The notes under the pieces are model-generated. The model saw only the letters and a program-made list of their open reading frames with translations, did no database searches and had not been told where the DNA came from. Source: Ottelia alismoides (Eukaryota; Streptophyta; Magnoliopsida; Alismatales; Hydrocharitaceae). From it: a stretch of DNA of 64,000 nucleotides. The stretch covers positions 372,001 through 436,000 of the forward strand of contig JAZKJV010009616.1 in the NCBI GenBank assembly GCA_037367405.1. The letters are read 5' to 3'. Every line of letters starts with the position of its first letter. Within the stretch, counting starts at the first letter, position 1. The translations under genes were made by a program, and so were the position numbers. Positions 1-12,081 of this stretch are shown here, piece after piece.

Positions 1-1
1 C

Positions 2-631
2 AACATACCAGATTTGAATTCTTATTATTCTCGAAGTCGAACAAAGAATCGTGGACAAGTACAAAAGATTACATTACTACATCATTATAGAGTGGACTTA
101 TTTACTACAGCTATTGGTTCTCAATTATCAAAGATTAACCATCGATTTAATAAAGATGCTACTAATCTTATTATTCTCAGTTCATCTTTGGATCCTATGG
201 ATGGTTACAAATTATTCAATAGAGTTGATATATGCATATTAGTAAAGAAATTTTACCTTCTAGATCTTATAGATCAAGAAATTCTATTATTAGACAAGCG
301 ACTGATACATTATCAATCAGGTATTACTGCACATCCTATTCTAAAAAATAATTCAAATTTGGTAGAACTCTGTCAAATGTTAGAAGAAATACAGAAGGCT
401 GAATTTTATTATTTGGTTAGTAGGTTAATCCGCCTCGTTTTGACCTTGCCTATTTCAACTGCAACAACAGAAAAAGCATTTTCGGCAATGAAGATTGTAA
501 AATCTAGACTTTATAATAAGATGGAAGATTATTTTCTTAGAAGTTGTTTTTTGACATACATTGAGAAAGAAGTTGCAGAAAAAATCTCTACAGATTCAAT
601 TATTGATGGATATGACTTAAATCCACGATAA
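2..631 (+). CDS. hAT-superfamily transposase, C-terminal part (left end cut by window)
   Basis: The frame is open from the first bases of the window (residues N-I-P-D-L come before any start codon), so the gene begins to the left. About 209 residues are visible. The beginning (NIPDL..., then HHYRVDLFTTAI) resembles the region before the dimerisation domain in plant 'TTF-type zinc finger / hAT dimerisation' transposases. The end carries the hAT C-terminal dimerisation block: a short-stature LP-[IS]-STATTEKAFSAMK motif near residues 150-165, then KSRLYNKMEDYFLRSC. hAT transposases cut and paste DNA as dimers in the nucleus. The visible frame has no stops, but without the catalytic core I cannot say whether the gene is intact. 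No terminal inverted repeat was recognised downstream. Confidence 0.8.
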   Translation, partial: NIPDLNSYYSRSRTKNRGQVQKITLLHHYRVDLFTTAIGSQLSKINHRFNKDATNLIILSSSLDPMDGYKLFNRVDICILVKKFYLLDLIDQEILLLDKRLIHYQSGITAHPILKNNSNLVELCQMLEEIQKAEFYYLVSRLIRLVLTLPISTATTEKAFSAMKIVKSRLYNKMEDYFLRSCFLTYIEKEVAEKISTDSIIDGYDLNPR

Positions 632-1468
632 GTGCGATTTAAGTAAATTCATTTTAAGTAAACATGATATCATGCTCTTTATTTTTTTAAAAAAAAATTG
701 ATCTAGAAAATATTTCTAATATTTAGTCCAAACGATCATCACAACAAAAATAAAAAGCTAAGTAACAAGATGGGTATATTACAGAAAGGTAGAATCGTGG
801 ATTTCGTAAGAATATGAGTACAAATGTTACTGCAAAAAAAAGAAGATAAGCGCATAATTATCATTGCAGAATCTGGAAAGGGTACAAGCGTAAAAAAGCC
901 CCCTGCTTTACCGCAGAATATGCAAAGTAACGTAGACGTCAACGGTGCGGGACCCACTGACATCACTTGACCAAAGTAAACAAGAGAGACCGGAATTTGT
1001 TCCTTCCCTTTCTTCTGCTCAGCGCTTAATCCAAGGAGCAATTTGTCCTGGATACGAGGCGTGCCTTTGGGACTAAATGAACAATGGTTAATTAGCAATC
1101 AATCTGGTCATTGGTGGCATTCGTTCCTTGTTGTTTTGCAGAGGAAACCCTGTGCCTGTGCCTGTGCCTGTGCTGCTAAAGTACTTGCTCCTTTTCCTTC
1201 AACACATCACTCCTCCTTGCCAAAGTTACCTCCCCTTTTTGACCGAGCAAGGTGGAGGGGAACTCGACAAAAGCAAGGCATCTTGCAGTTTTCTCCCAAC
1301 TTTTTTTTGTTAAGTAAGCTCTATACTCAAAAAAGAAATGTACAATACGCGTCAAGGCCCTGATTACAAAAAGAAATTTTAGGCTCCAGTCCTGTGAACA
1401 TGTACGGCCAGAGCGGACAAAATCTCGGGCCCTATCTGGTCACTGCAGTAGATTGATTGTCTTTATTA
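632..1468. other. intergenic stretch without a recognised gene
   Basis: This stretch holds the AT-rich 3' flank of the hAT fragment and then mixed sequence. A short GCCTGT hexamer repeat (about four copies) lies at 1150-1172. The last ~90 bases before 1469 are probably the 3' untranslated tail of the minus-strand LINE, although no poly(A)-type tail (a T run on the plus strand) or target duplication was recognised. The short open frames here show no family motif. Confidence 0.5.
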
Positions 1469-2313
1469 TCAATTCAATGGCCGTTGCGGCCAAGGGATTG
1501 CCGAGGGAGTCGAGGAAGTCCACAGCTGGTTCCTTTCCCCCCAAACAGTCCACACCGTTGCCGCAAGTGTATTAGACAAGCGGACTTGCGTAGCAACATC
1601 CAGGATGAAATTAATCCAGGTAATGAGTTCACGTAGATGCAAAGGGCCTGATCGGGGGATCGGTAGCGCGTGATCGATGCAAGCTCCCATCCAATCTGCA
1701 GAGGAAAAAACACATCTAAAGAACAAGTGGCCATGGGACTCAAGATCCATGCGACATAGATAGCAGATGCTATGCTCGCAAATTCCAAATCTAGCCAGCC
1801 TGTTAGTGGAGGGTAGCCTGTCTAGAACTGCTCTATAGAGAGTAAGCACCTTTTTTTGGGGGGTTCCTTTGGCCCAGACGCAAGGGGCCCAATCAGAGGC
1901 ATCATTGGTTGGTCGCAATAGGTTCACGACACTATTGAAAGTGAACCCCCTTGGGGAAAGAATCCATTTGTAAGGGTGGTTGTTACCGGCAATGGCAGGC
2001 CGCAAGTCCTCCCTACTAGCGAGAATAGCCTTCCAGGAGGCACTGTGAGAAGGTGAAGGACATGCGTCCCAGAATGGCTGGTCGGATAGGTATTTGCGTC
2101 GCATGTGGAGAGCCCAGATCGACGCCTCAGAGGACAGCAGTCACCAAACCCATGAGGCAACCATAGCTCTCCTTAGAGTGGCCACCGAAAGAAGACCGAG
2201 TCCCCCCCTCCGACAAGGGGTGGCAGATGGTAGATCGTGAGATGTCATGCCTTTTGCGTTCCCAAAGGAAGTCCGCACACAGCATGTTGATGCAGTGCCC
2301 AGCACGAGGGGGG
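1469..2313 (-). pseudogene. LINE (non-LTR retrotransposon) ORF2 C-terminus with zf-RVT domain
   Basis: Reading minus, this is the end of a plant L1-type ORF2 protein, which would nick the target and reverse-transcribe the element RNA. The piece just inside the A insertion has the typical CADFLWE and later PFWDAC/F-N-S-V-V segments. The zinc-binding reverse-transcriptase-associated domain is clear: YRAVLDRLPSTNRLARFGI, then C-x2-C-x6-H-x-H-x4-C (CYLC...HGHLFFRC). The tail AATVWTVWGERNQ is typical of the family. Damage: a frameshift at the C7 run near 2202-2208 and one in-frame TGA at 2141-2143. Beyond that stop the same frame runs to its own terminator at 1469. The missing upstream part lies at 19028-19098, on the far side of element A. 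Confidence 0.85.
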
Positions 2314-5300
2314 TGACGAGTCGTGAAATGTCCAACGTTAATTTGCATGAATTATCGTTCGATTAAATATGAATGTCGTTTCGTTGTAGGCGGGCAATCA
2401 GAATCTGTCAAGAAATAATCACAAGAAATTTTAGTCAATTTTGAATCGTGTGGTTTTATGTTTATTTTACTTGGGTGAGTCCCAATGTTGAACTCAAGGA
2501 GGCATATGAACAACCTAACATTTTTGTCTATCAAAGTTCATACACGATTTTCGAGGTGGGTTTTTTTGTAATTTTTAATGCAATTTGAGATGCAAAATAC
2601 AACTTTGGCCGATTTTAGGGACTAAAAAATGAATATCAATCAAACAATGTTCGAAAAATATGAAACTTGTCCAAGATGATAATTATGATGAAATTAATGT
2701 ATTGTATTTTTTTTGGAATATTTGGATGCAAGATAAATATTTTATGAATTTTTGAATATAAACAAGTGAATTTCAATAATTAATTATAATAAATATTAAA
2801 CCTAATTATTTTTAAGAGATAAAATTATCCAAGATCTATCACTTAGTGATGGATCTCAGAAAAATCCTAAACCTCAAAAATACAAGATTTAATACCTAGT
2901 AAAAATTAAATATTGAAATACGAAAAAATGATTTTTTACATACAAACGATGTGTGCAAATCAATTCTTTTTGGTTATAATGTTAAACACAACTAATTCTA
3001 CAATCGTTGATTTTTCGGCAATTTTCAAAGCTGAGGTTAATCAGTTATTAATTTCATAGCATAAAATGTGTAGAATATATAATTTTCCACAAAACAATTA
3101 ATTAGTAATTAACCAAAGATCATAAATATCAAACATATGCCATAATGTAGAGAATTAGTTGTAGAACAAAATGCTTATTTTTGATAAATAATATAATGCA
3201 AGGTAGAGGTTCTAAAACAATGAGGGAACACAGGGTTATTTCTGCAATATTACAATAATTAAATAAATAAAGGAAGGACTCACGTGTAACTACCAGAACT
3301 ATGGAGTGGGAACATGAAAAATTTCCACCAGTCATGTGCAATGCACGTGACTTTGGAAGTGGCTAGACGGCAGTGTAATTAGACAGAGCTCGAGTGGGAT
3401 TTCGCAATTTACCCAGCAGGTCACGTGCGATGCGCGTGACCCTAACGTGTGGCTGACGTTCCCCCGACGTATGTGCCTTGCACATGCGTGGGGGCCTCGG
3501 GCCTCACGCCCGACGGTGAGGCGGTGCGGTGTGGCAGAATGGCTGCGTCTGGTGTTGACTCCGGCCGAGGGAAGGGACTGGCGGTCCCGGTTGAGCGGCG
3601 CTCCCCGGCGAAGTTGATGACGGTGAACTAGAGGTCTTCGATGGGGGAGATCGTGCATTTGCAGCACAGGTGACTCCTCACTCATCGATACACGACGGAC
3701 CGAGGCTTATGTCCTCGTGGGGTGGGCGACGAAGCTTCTAGTTGGTGAAGGAGTACGGCCGACGGTTGTCGATGAAGATGGCGTGCGGCTAAATACGTTG
3801 CTGGCGATGGAGTCGTTGGATAACTGGGCTCGACGGGATGAAGTCCGAAGCGATGGCAGCAAGCTCTAGGTCATTCTGCGACGAGGCCTGAGGCCTCAGA
3901 TCTCACCGAGGGAGGAGGAGGGCCGGGCTGTCACCCTGGTGATCGATTTAAAGAGTAGATTGACGGATGAAGGACGATGAGGGGTCGGAGCGTTTAAATA
4001 GCTGGAGGATGAGGGCCGGTGACGGAAGCCAATCGGAGATTGATTGGCGATGGTAGATTGATGAGAGAGTCGATCTGATTGGGATTGTATGTGATTGGTC
4101 GGATTGGGTGCCGAAGAAGATTGCGGGGCAGAGATTTCATGGAGGTGCAACAGTGGATTTGGGAAAGTTGAGGGAAGACGATGAGCAGAGGTCGTCTGAT
4201 CGGCCTGGACGACCAGGATTCTGCCATGTGGCAGCAGGAGGCGCACGCAGGCAAGGCACGTGTAGTGCGCGTGCGCTGGCGGCACGGGCACTGCATGTGA
4301 GTCTTTAATATTTTATTTTTATTTTTATTTTTATTTTTTAAAAAAATGAAATAAAAACTTCAAAAATGGATTACACGTGGCGGCTCCAGGAGCTGCCAAG
4401 TGTCAGCCCCGCAAAAATCAGAAAATTAAATACAAAGAAAAATCTGAAATAAATAGCAAACGATCTTTGATCAAAAAATGTTCTTTACAAAAGTTGCTCG
4501 CCTCGATGAGATCTACAACTTTCATAAGACATTGAAATCAAAATCGATCAATTGCACAAAGTGATATTTTTGGGGTATCCCATGTACATAGAATACCTTG
4601 ATTTTTGGGTTTTATAATTTTTTGCTATTTTTAATTCTGATAAAAATCCGAAAAAAATACGATAAAATCAAAGATAAATATTTACACATTAATATATTTT
4701 TTTGGATTTTTATTTATAAGAAAAAGAAGAAATAAAATAAAACACAAAAAAGATTATTTTTCTACAAACAATCAGTGAAGACTCGGACTCAGTCAGTTTC
4801 TTTGACTTCAAGCTCAGTTCGGATTTGGAATTTTGTGCATTTTAATAAAACTCTCATCAAAGAAGACAAATGAAAAAGAAATAAAATAAAATGGATTCAT
4901 TATTTATATAAAATAATAGGTCAAAAATCGCTAAAATATAAAATGTACAAAAGAGGCCCAAAACCCAAATTTCACATATGAGCTCTGATTCACTTGAACT
5001 TGGTCTTCTTTTGAAGGTAATTGAATGTAAATTAGTTCAAAAGTGAGTAGGATCAAATCGGACACTGGATGGAGAAGATATGAAGGTTTTAGTCTGGAAA
5101 TTGTAAAACTAGGGTTTGGGTTTTTGGTCCACTTATTTAGGTTAGTGATTTTTTTGTATTTTTTACTTCTTCTTGTTAGTGATATGTACATAGTGGAGGT
5201 AGTTTTGGGTCAATTTGAGTTAGCATGAATTAGTTAAAAATCGGAGAAATTAGGCTATTTACAGGTCAATTTGGTTGGGATTTTTGGCTTCTTGTTTTGT

Positions 5301-5441
5301 CCGAAAATAAGTGATAAAATGCAATTCTTATCAAAACATGCATAAATGCTAATTATGCAGAATAAATAAAGAAATACCAATAAATTTTTGGGATTAGAGC
5401 TTAATTAATGATTTTTAGAGTGATGAATATTAGATTCATCA
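2314..5441 (-). repeat. element A 3' LTR
   Basis: This 3.13-kb LTR aligns along its length with 15919-19027. The ends are TGACGAG (plus-strand left, decayed from TGATGAG) and GATTCATCA (plus-strand right). The centre (about 3400-4300) is GC-rich and holds open frames on both strands that are not preserved between the two LTRs, so I do not call them genes. A minus-strand TATA-like CTATTTAAACG lies at 3990-4000. Near the element's 3' side is a GTTGAACTCAAGGAGG block (about 2488) that is also found in the LTRs of C, D and E. Confidence 0.88.
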
Positions 5442-5455
5442 TCCCCCTATACTTA
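5442..5455 (-). other. element A polypurine tract
   Basis: On the element strand the sequence AAGTATAGGGGGA directly precedes the 3' LTR. It would prime plus-strand synthesis. The same purine block recurs inside the hairpin array at 6750-7100. Confidence 0.85.
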
Positions 5456-6710
5456 AACCATGCTCGTCCTTGAGCATCAAAAGAAATGCCATGAGGTGAA
5501 ATGAGATTGGGTTCCATACCAAGACCATGAGATGAAGGTGAAAATGAAACTAGACTCGACCTTTGGATTTGGCGGAACTTCTGTGAGACCTAGAATTTTA
5601 AAATCAACAGCCTTCAAGTTCTACACATCATTGTCACCGTTTCGGCTCAGAAGTCATCTTAGATCGATCCTCCTCCCAAAGCATACCCCATGAACATTGA
5701 ACAATCGACTCATGTGCGTGAAAGGTTTTAGCTCTTCTCATCCAGAATGCCAGACTACCATACAAACCTCCTCTCCAGTAACTCATCCTCGGGGAGTCAG
5801 GTATTTCCTTCTAAGGTCCGTCGCATTGTGTTCACAATCGAAATGGGGGAGAAGTTAGATGGAGGAAAGAACTGGAGGGTGACGAGTGTAGTCACCTCTC
5901 CTTGTGAAGCTGGCCAGTGTAGCCAAGTCTCCACCAAGATCTGCAGGTTTTCTTGAAGCTTGGACCTTTTTGGTCAGATATTTATTTGGTAGTGACTTCT
6001 TTGTATTTGGATTTTTGATAGCTCTGCTTGGATTTTATTGTGCCCCTACGAATATAAAATATTTTTTCCGTACATGTTTTGGAGTCTTAAAAAATTGTGC
6101 CCAGCCGTCCATCCCTTTTCCGAAGCTTTATTTCAACCCGTACTCCGGTCTTTAGATTTCTACGCTACCAGAAAAGAAACTCACACAGTCTTCCAACACC
6201 CCATCTGAGTTGAGCTAAGTGCATAGTGTGAGAGTACAAATTAATTTCTTATTCCATAGTTGTACTCAGAATGAAGAGACCAGGTTAGACACTAAGAGTC
6301 AAACACTACACATTGTCATGTGGAACTCGAAGAATTAAGTCATAGACCTGAAGATTCTAAAATCTTATTTCTCGATGAAGTTCCTCTAAAAATTAGATGG
6401 ATTAAGGTCAAGTCCAGACCACTCTCGATTTCTGCTCATAACTCGATTCAGAACCCAAGGACTTTTCACATATGCAAATGAATGTAATGCTGGATGAAGT
6501 GCAGGTGTGTGAAATGCAGACAGAAGTTTTTTTTCTTTTTTTTAACTTTGAAAAGTTTTTTATGCAAAAATGAATAAGAAACCATTTTTTCAAAAAATTT
6601 TGGTTGGACACAGTCAGTGTTAGTAACAAAATTTTTTTCCTTTTTATTTTGTTTATTTTTTTCAAGTTAGTTACCCATCCCGTAAATACTTATAGAATTA
6701 CGCGAAAGTA
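5456..6710 (-). other. element A 3' untranslated region
   Basis: No gene is seen here. Close to the polypurine tract is an ATGCTC...GAGCAT short inverted repeat (5461-5477), also present in D at 47411-47427. The stretch at 5745-5945 is recognisably related to 34990-35190 of element C, and both contain CAGTGTAGC. A pyrimidine-rich run lies near 6525-6545. Confidence 0.6.
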
Positions 6711-7100
6711 CAAGATATGGATAAAATATATACACAGTATATACACACACCCCCTATACTTAGCGAGTGATGTGTCCTCAGAGCACAAGAACCGTAAAGA
6801 AGACATAGCTCGGGATAAGCGTAAGAGAGTGAAAAAGAAAAAGAAAAAGATAGATCGGCCCACCCCCTATACTTAGGCTGTGAACAGTTTAAGTATAGAA
6901 GAAGAACAAAATGAGATGGTCGGGATATGTGAATGAGGAGAGTAAATACAAATGGACATCGGTTCTGCCTATACTTAGGCTCTGGTCAACGTAAGTACGG
7001 AAGAAGGGTGGAAATGGAATGATCGTGAGATGGGGAGAATGGTTTGTACAAATGGCATCGGTCCCCCCTATACTTAGGCATTGGCCTAAGTAGAGGAAAA
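6711..7100 (-). repeat. element A array of polypurine-tract hairpins
   Basis: Four copies of a plus-strand CCCCCTATACTTAG block occur at about 6750, 6863, 6967 and 7066. In three of them it is followed within about 10 bases by an inverted copy (AAGTATAG, GTAAGTA, GCCTAAGTA), so each can fold into a hairpin. On the element strand each copy ends with the same GTATAGGGGG as the true polypurine tract. The first copy sits in a ~75-base block conserved in C and D. Confidence 0.8.
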
Positions 7101-7268
7101 AGATGTACAAGGAGACCGATGTGGTCGGGAGGGAGGGTGGGTAGCCGATGATTAAGGCGGTTTTCAGCCGATCTTTTTGTGAGCCTGTGGTGGGAGGTCG
7201 TAATGATGAGAAGGAGATGAAGCATATATTTCCCAATTATTATCGGTGTTATCCTCGGAGAAATCATA

Positions 7269-8107
7269 TTAGATAGTAGATGAAGCGTATGAGTCGGGTG
7301 AAAGATAACCATCATCGGAGTTATCCTCAGAGGAGTAGTATTTGAAAGTGGACGCACTCCATATTTTCTTTTCTTTTAGTTTCTTCAGTTGTTTTCTCAG
7401 AATTCGTTCCTTCTTGGGATCAAACGATTTGTCCTCAGATGAATACTCTGAAGCACCAGTCTCAGTCAGCTCATAAGAAATTATTCCAGTATATTTGATG
7501 AGACCAGGAGCATCGGCTTTGGATGAATAATAGTGAGGAACGGGAGTCGCCCAAGGGGAATCAAAGTTTGGATCCTTGCGAAGATATGGTTTTAGAACTA
7601 CCGAACATACCTCACTCATGTTGATTACCTTTTCCAGACCTGACGAGGGATCGTCAGATGATTCCTCTTCCGGAAGGTCAAAGGTGACTTTCTTTTTCGA
7701 TGAAAGAGTAGTCATTTTCGTGAAGGTGTTGGTCCACTTGAGTCTCCTGATGAATAACCATTGAAATTTTTCTCCTTGGTCGGTGTTCGTCACGCATGTT
7801 TGTTCTTAGTTTTCTTGATGTTGGTGCACTTCTGAGCTGGATTGATTTGTTCAAGGTAGTCAGAGTAGGTTGACTCAGGGTGAGCCCATGCATATGTCTT
7901 CGGATCATATAAGAAACACTTTTCTATGGTGAGATCCGCAGGAAATGAAACATTGGGGAGAGTCTCTGCATGTTTGTTCTCAATTGACTTGACGTTGGAG
8001 CATTCCTGTGTCGAGTTGATTTGATCAAGGTAGTCAGAATAGGTTGACTCAGGGTATGCCCATGCATAAGTCGCAGGATCACATGAGTCATATATTCGAT
8101 TTTCCAT
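7269..8107 (-). pseudogene. element A post-protease tail, with internal duplication
   Basis: Two overlapping minus frames (8107-7790 and 7793-7269) follow the protease. The first contains a tandem protein repeat of about 57 residues. The unit DP-x-TYAWA-x-PESTYSDYL appears twice, with the following QEC/QKC and NKHA segments also duplicated. The second begins around KKVTFDLPEEESSDD, is acidic and serine-rich, and ends after FKYYSSEDNSDDGYLSPD. Element D has matching KKVTFDL and YYSPEDDSDDG segments (49157-49576). In a complete element this position would lead into reverse transcriptase, but no such motif is present. I know no function for this tail. The frames are joined only by frameshifts, so it is broken. 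Confidence 0.6.
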
Positions 8108-8316
8108 GGTTAGAGATGCTGGGAATGGAACAGGAGGGAGAGTCTCTAAACCAATAGTCTCATCAACAACCGCTATCTCAGATGTATCAACGGGTTAGGG
8201 ATCTTCTATCACTTGATGGTTATGGTTGTCGAGAACTTTGTGGTTGCCTCAGAACATCGTGGTTCCTCAAAGATTGGGTGAGATCGAAGTGCTTCCAATG
8301 CTGTAAAATTGATTTC

Positions 8317-8877
8317 TCAAGTCTCACACTCAATAATTGCCTTAGTCAATTTTAAGAATGGCTTTCCAAGAATAATTGGAGACTGGGTGAATTCTCCTTG
8401 ATGCTCAATATCAATGATCGTGATGTCCATTTTGAGCGGATCACCTTGGAATGTCATGATGACATAAATGGTTCCTCTCGGCCGCTTTATCGATCGATCA
8501 GCCAGTTGAACGATCTCTCGTATCTTCCTGATAGGCCCGAGTTTGAGCTCGTGAAATACAGAGGTTGGGAGGATATTAATTGGTGAGTCCTCATCAATTC
8601 GAGCATGGGTACAAATTGTGTATTTGATTCCACAGTCAAATCTGGGCAACTGCTTCACTAAGCGGCTCTAGGTTTTTCTCCTCAACACCAAGGAGGAGGC
8701 CATTGACAAGATATGTCTTTCAATCATTGTTTTTATCCTGCCTGACTTTTTCATCATTAAATTGTCCATTACAAATCCTTTAAGTTCGGGGAAGTATTCA
8801 ATGGCCTGTATAAAGGGAAGTTCAAAAATTAATCTTTTCTTTAGTGCTTCCCATAAAGCAGGATCTAAATTCTTCAA
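8317..8877 (-). pseudogene. element A gag-protease linker and aspartic protease
   Basis: One minus frame runs 8877-8317 and is broken by a single TAG at 8668-8670. The first part (ERHILSMASSLVLRRKT) is the linker seen also in C and D. After the stop comes a retropepsin-like domain of the Athila/Tat type: INILPTSVFHELKLG, IVQLADRSIKRPRG, and the closing SPIILGKPFL. This protease would cut the gag precursor in the particle. At the active site, where D-S-G-A-S is expected, the residues are D-E-D-S-P (about 8589-8603). The aspartate is kept but serine and glycine are replaced. Upstream and downstream frames belong to gag and the variable tail. Confidence 0.82.
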
Positions 8878-9448
8878 ATCTTCTTCCGTTTCAATTTTTA
8901 TGAATTTTTCTGGATTTTCAATTTTTATGTATTTTTCTAGATTGTCAATTTTTTGGTATTATCGGTGTGGTGTGGTGATGTGGGGTTTTCTACAGATGAG
9001 CAGGGGTTTGATGTGCTGAGTGAGAATCGAAGTCAGAGTTATTCCTAAGGGAGTAATATGCAGAGGTGTCGCTGTCAGAGTCGTCCCTAGGGTGAGCATA
9101 GTCCATGGGATTCTGAATATCCTCAAGTTTCTTAACATGAGATCAATCTTATCCTCATCCATTTTTATGTCTAAGCTACCAGAGAACGAAATTAATCGGT
9201 CGGCAAACCTTCTAAATTTATCCTCCATTAACTCAAATCTCTTATTTCTCCTCGAAATATCATCCTCCAAAGAATTTTCAGGAGCAGTTTGTGTGATTTC
9301 TCATTTTTGAATTTGAGATTCAATTATTACATCTTCCATTTTCATGTATGAGATGGGAGAAGATCTTCTCTTGAATATTGAATATATGATCTTTATCTTC
9401 TAAAAATTTCTCCTCTAAAATCATGGAAGGAGTCTGCTCAATAGGATA
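8878..9448 (-). pseudogene. element A gag, C-terminal part
   Basis: This is the continuation of gag beyond the element B insertion. Immediately inside the boundary the frame reads YPIEQTPSMILEEKFLEDKD and stays in phase with the part at 13763-14444 once B and one GAAAC copy are disregarded. It then meets a TGA near 9324 and a frameshift. The next readable piece (about 9300-8959, ENSLEDDISRRNKRFELMED) is charged and probably helical. It corresponds in position to EDEIARINHRADTLTERI in element D. No zinc knuckle is visible. Confidence 0.6.
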
Positions 9449-9453
9449 GAAAC

Positions 9454-10661
9454 TATCACACCCCCAAATTCCGTGATCGAGAAAGATCGTGCAGACTCGG
9501 TAGCGGATGCTCGAGAATGATTGATGGAGCTAGGACTTCAGGAGGAGTTCAAAATATGTAGATATCAGGGAGGTTATCCATGAGAGTCTGGAGGCTCTAC
9601 CGTACGTGACAATGAAGAAGCGTCACACAGGACACTGGCTCGGTAGCAGAGTGTCGTGGTGCTAGTAGCAGTGTAAGCAGCGAGTACAGACAGCAGTGCA
9701 AGACATGACGGTGGATGCGCATAGCAGTACATACGCGAGCGCAGAAGGGCGGTACGTAGTGAAGCAGTACGCATCAAGGAGCAATGCGGTACGGTCACAT
9801 AGGCGTACGCACGAAGGCGCACGGTATCGGTATCGAGGCGTGGTGATCCAAGGAGGCATGGAGCATTGCAAGTGCTGAGTACGAGCATTGTCGAGCATGC
9901 TCGGTAGTACGCGTACGACAGTGGTCTGGAGGCCACGATAGCGGAGTTCTGGAGGACTTCCCCTTAGCATGCAGAACGCTAAGGAAGGGTTTACCGCACG
10001 AGGGTCTAGAGGCCGCGGGTTCCTTTATGGCACAAGACCAAGTGTTCAGTGGCACTTGGTGAATTACGGCAAAGCTGCATCAGCAGGGCATTGGAACACA
10101 TGCGTGCTGATGACTAGGCGGTTGACTGGGCATCAACTGTGCGGGAAGACGAAAGGACAACAAGGGAGTCAAAGAGACAAGCAGACGAAGAGTTGCTGAG
10201 GAACGTGAAGGGTTGCCAAAGAACTCGAAGGGTCTCTTGTGTCTTTATGATCATTATTGTAGATGTAATAATGAGTAACCCTTAGATTGCCTTGAGTCTT
10301 GTATATAAGGAGGGATGGTGGTTCATTTACAGAGACACAGTGTAAATAGTACACAAAGTGTCCACCCACTCCAGAGATAGTTCCCCTTCTAATAAAGAGA
10401 AGAGCTTTGTACCCATGCCTTGTGAGATTGTTTGGTTGCGTTCTTGAGCGTTCTTAAGCATGTTCTTGAGAGTGTTCTTGAGCGATCCAAAGTTCGTGCT
10501 CGTGTTTGTGTTGGAAGCGTCGGTACGCTAGCAAGCAGGGGTATCAAGAAGAGTTGGAGTGCGTCCGTGACCGTTCTACTCGAGAAGGTGGGTTAGCTAC
10601 GGGTTAGCTAACGCCGCACGAGATCGGTCGAAATCGATAGCGGGATTTTGACCCTGTGACA
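9454..10661 (+). repeat. element B 5' LTR
   Basis: 1208 bp, starting TATCACACCCCC (the right copy starts TGTCACACC) and ending CCTGTGACA. It contains a TATA box, then an AATAAAG polyadenylation-type signal near 10391. Antisense open frames at 9574-10055 reappear in the other LTR and are shadows of the LTR sequence, not genes. Confidence 0.92.
10302..10309 (+). promoter_or_regulatory. element B LTR TATA box
   Basis: TATATAAG lies about 360 bases before the LTR end and about 85 bases before the AATAAAG signal. The identical block is at 13411-13418 in the right LTR. It would place the start of the genomic RNA shortly downstream. Confidence 0.7.
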
Positions 10662-10663
10662 AG

Positions 10664-10677
10664 TGGTATCAGAGCTC
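10664..10677 (+). other. element B primer binding site (initiator tRNA-Met)
   Basis: TGGTATCAGAGCTC begins two bases after the LTR. It is complementary to the 3' end of plant initiator tRNA-Met. Confidence 0.92.
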
Positions 10678-10837
10678 AAGACGATACCATTTGTTGGTAC
10701 GAAGTGGTATCAGAGCTTGGTTGGTGCCAAGAAGTGGGAAAGAATCGGGCAAAGCTACGAGCGGCTGTTGGAGCAGTCGATCGCAGGAACAGAGGATACT
10801 TGTTGGTGCAAGTACATCTTCAACCAGCGGAGCGAAG

Positions 10838-12081
10838 ATGGTGGGCGTTACCGAGCGTATGGCAGCACTGGAGCAAGAGATGACAGAAGTGGAGTCCACC
10901 ATTGAGACTCATGCCCATCGCATCGCCGTCTTGGAGGACCGTTCTTCAGAAGGATCGGATGTTGGGGACGAGACCCAACGCTCAGCGGAGCAGATCAAGT
11001 CCTTGGAGGACAAGCTGGAGGCATTCAACATGATGATGGAGGATCTATGCAGCGAGATCTCCCTCATCAAGAAGGCATTGGCGAACAACGGGAGCTCCAT
11101 GGAGGTGCAGCGACGCAAGGTACCCGAACCCAAACCCTTTACAGGTACGCGGAGTGCCAAGGATTTGGAGAACTTCCTATGGGATATGGAAGTTTACTTC
11201 GAGGCGAACAAAATGAGGGAAGCCGAGAAGGTCGGCTTGGCATCGATGTACATGTCAAGCAATGCAAAACTATGGTGGAGGAGCCGTGCAGCAGATGAGG
11301 CAAGACCGAAGATATCCAGGTGGGATGATCTAGTCACGGAACTGAAGGCGCAGTTCCTGCCAAAGAACACTGCATGGATTGCACGAGAGGCTCTTCGATG
11401 CCTGAAGCAGACAGACACTGTTCGTGAGTACGTGAAGCAGTTCACGTCCTTGTTGCTGGACATCAAGGGCATGTCTTCAATTTCACGATCGGATTGCAGA
11501 GCTGGGCGCAAGCCGAACTGTGGAGGCAGGGCGTGAAGGACCTGAATTCATCGATCGTGGTGGCGGATGCGTTGGTCGATTATGGTGCCCAACCAGGCCA
11601 CAACGCAGAAGAGAAGGAGTTCACCAGCAAATCAAAGGCGTGGTCGAAGGACAAGGGCAAAGTCATTGCCCATGATCTACCAATGGAGGAACGGGAGTAC
11701 TCCAAGAAGAAGGAGCAACCTAGGAGCAAGGGATGCTTCATATGCGATGGACCGCATCGGGCGCGGGAGTGCCCAAAGAAGGAGAAGCTGATCTCTCTTC
11801 GTACAGACGAGGAGGATGAAGAAGAAGGTGAGGTAAGCTTGAGAGCAATCGGTGCTATGCGCAAGGTACGCCTCACAACACTTCGGGTTGGAGCTTCAAA
11901 TTCGGTGGAGCGACGGAACTCCACAACAAAGAGCTTTGGAGGTGCCAAGGCTCGATCGAGGACGCATAGGAGTGCGCAGTTGCGTGCGAATCACCAATAT
12001 GTGTGCGGGAGTCACACAACCAAAGTCGTGGATAGGAGAAGATCCGTACACGAGAAGCCGATGCAGAGCTCAGGAGGGTAA
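10838..12081 (+). pseudogene. element B gag (capsid and zinc knuckle), one frameshift
   Basis: I place the start at the ATG at 10838 (MVGVTERMAAL), because the upstream codons overlap the leader. An N-terminal coiled coil (about residues 5-85, heptads rich in E, L and I) precedes the capsid: PKPFTGTRSAKDLENFLWDM, then WWRSR, then ALRCLKQTDTVREYVKQFT. The frame breaks near 11470-11480, where a few residues are missing compared with the family. It continues in another frame with QSWAQAELWRQGVKDL and a zinc knuckle C-x2-C-x3-H-x4-C (CFICDGPHRAREC, about 11731-11771). An acidic EEDEEEGE stretch follows. The family's usual protease is absent and the frame stops at 12081. Gag would form the cytoplasmic particle. 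The frameshift makes this copy unlikely to yield full-length protein. Confidence 0.85.

Noticed and set aside
3332..4308. Overlapping open frames on both strands in the GC-rich centre of the element A LTR (also 16932-18001)
   Set aside because: The two LTR copies do not preserve the same frame lengths, codon patterns are arbitrary, and no motif is present; they follow from GC-rich LTR sequence.
9574..10055. Antisense open frames in the element B LTR (also 12682-13087)
   Set aside because: They are shadows of LTR sequence near the promoter, low in motif content, and explained by the duplicated LTR.
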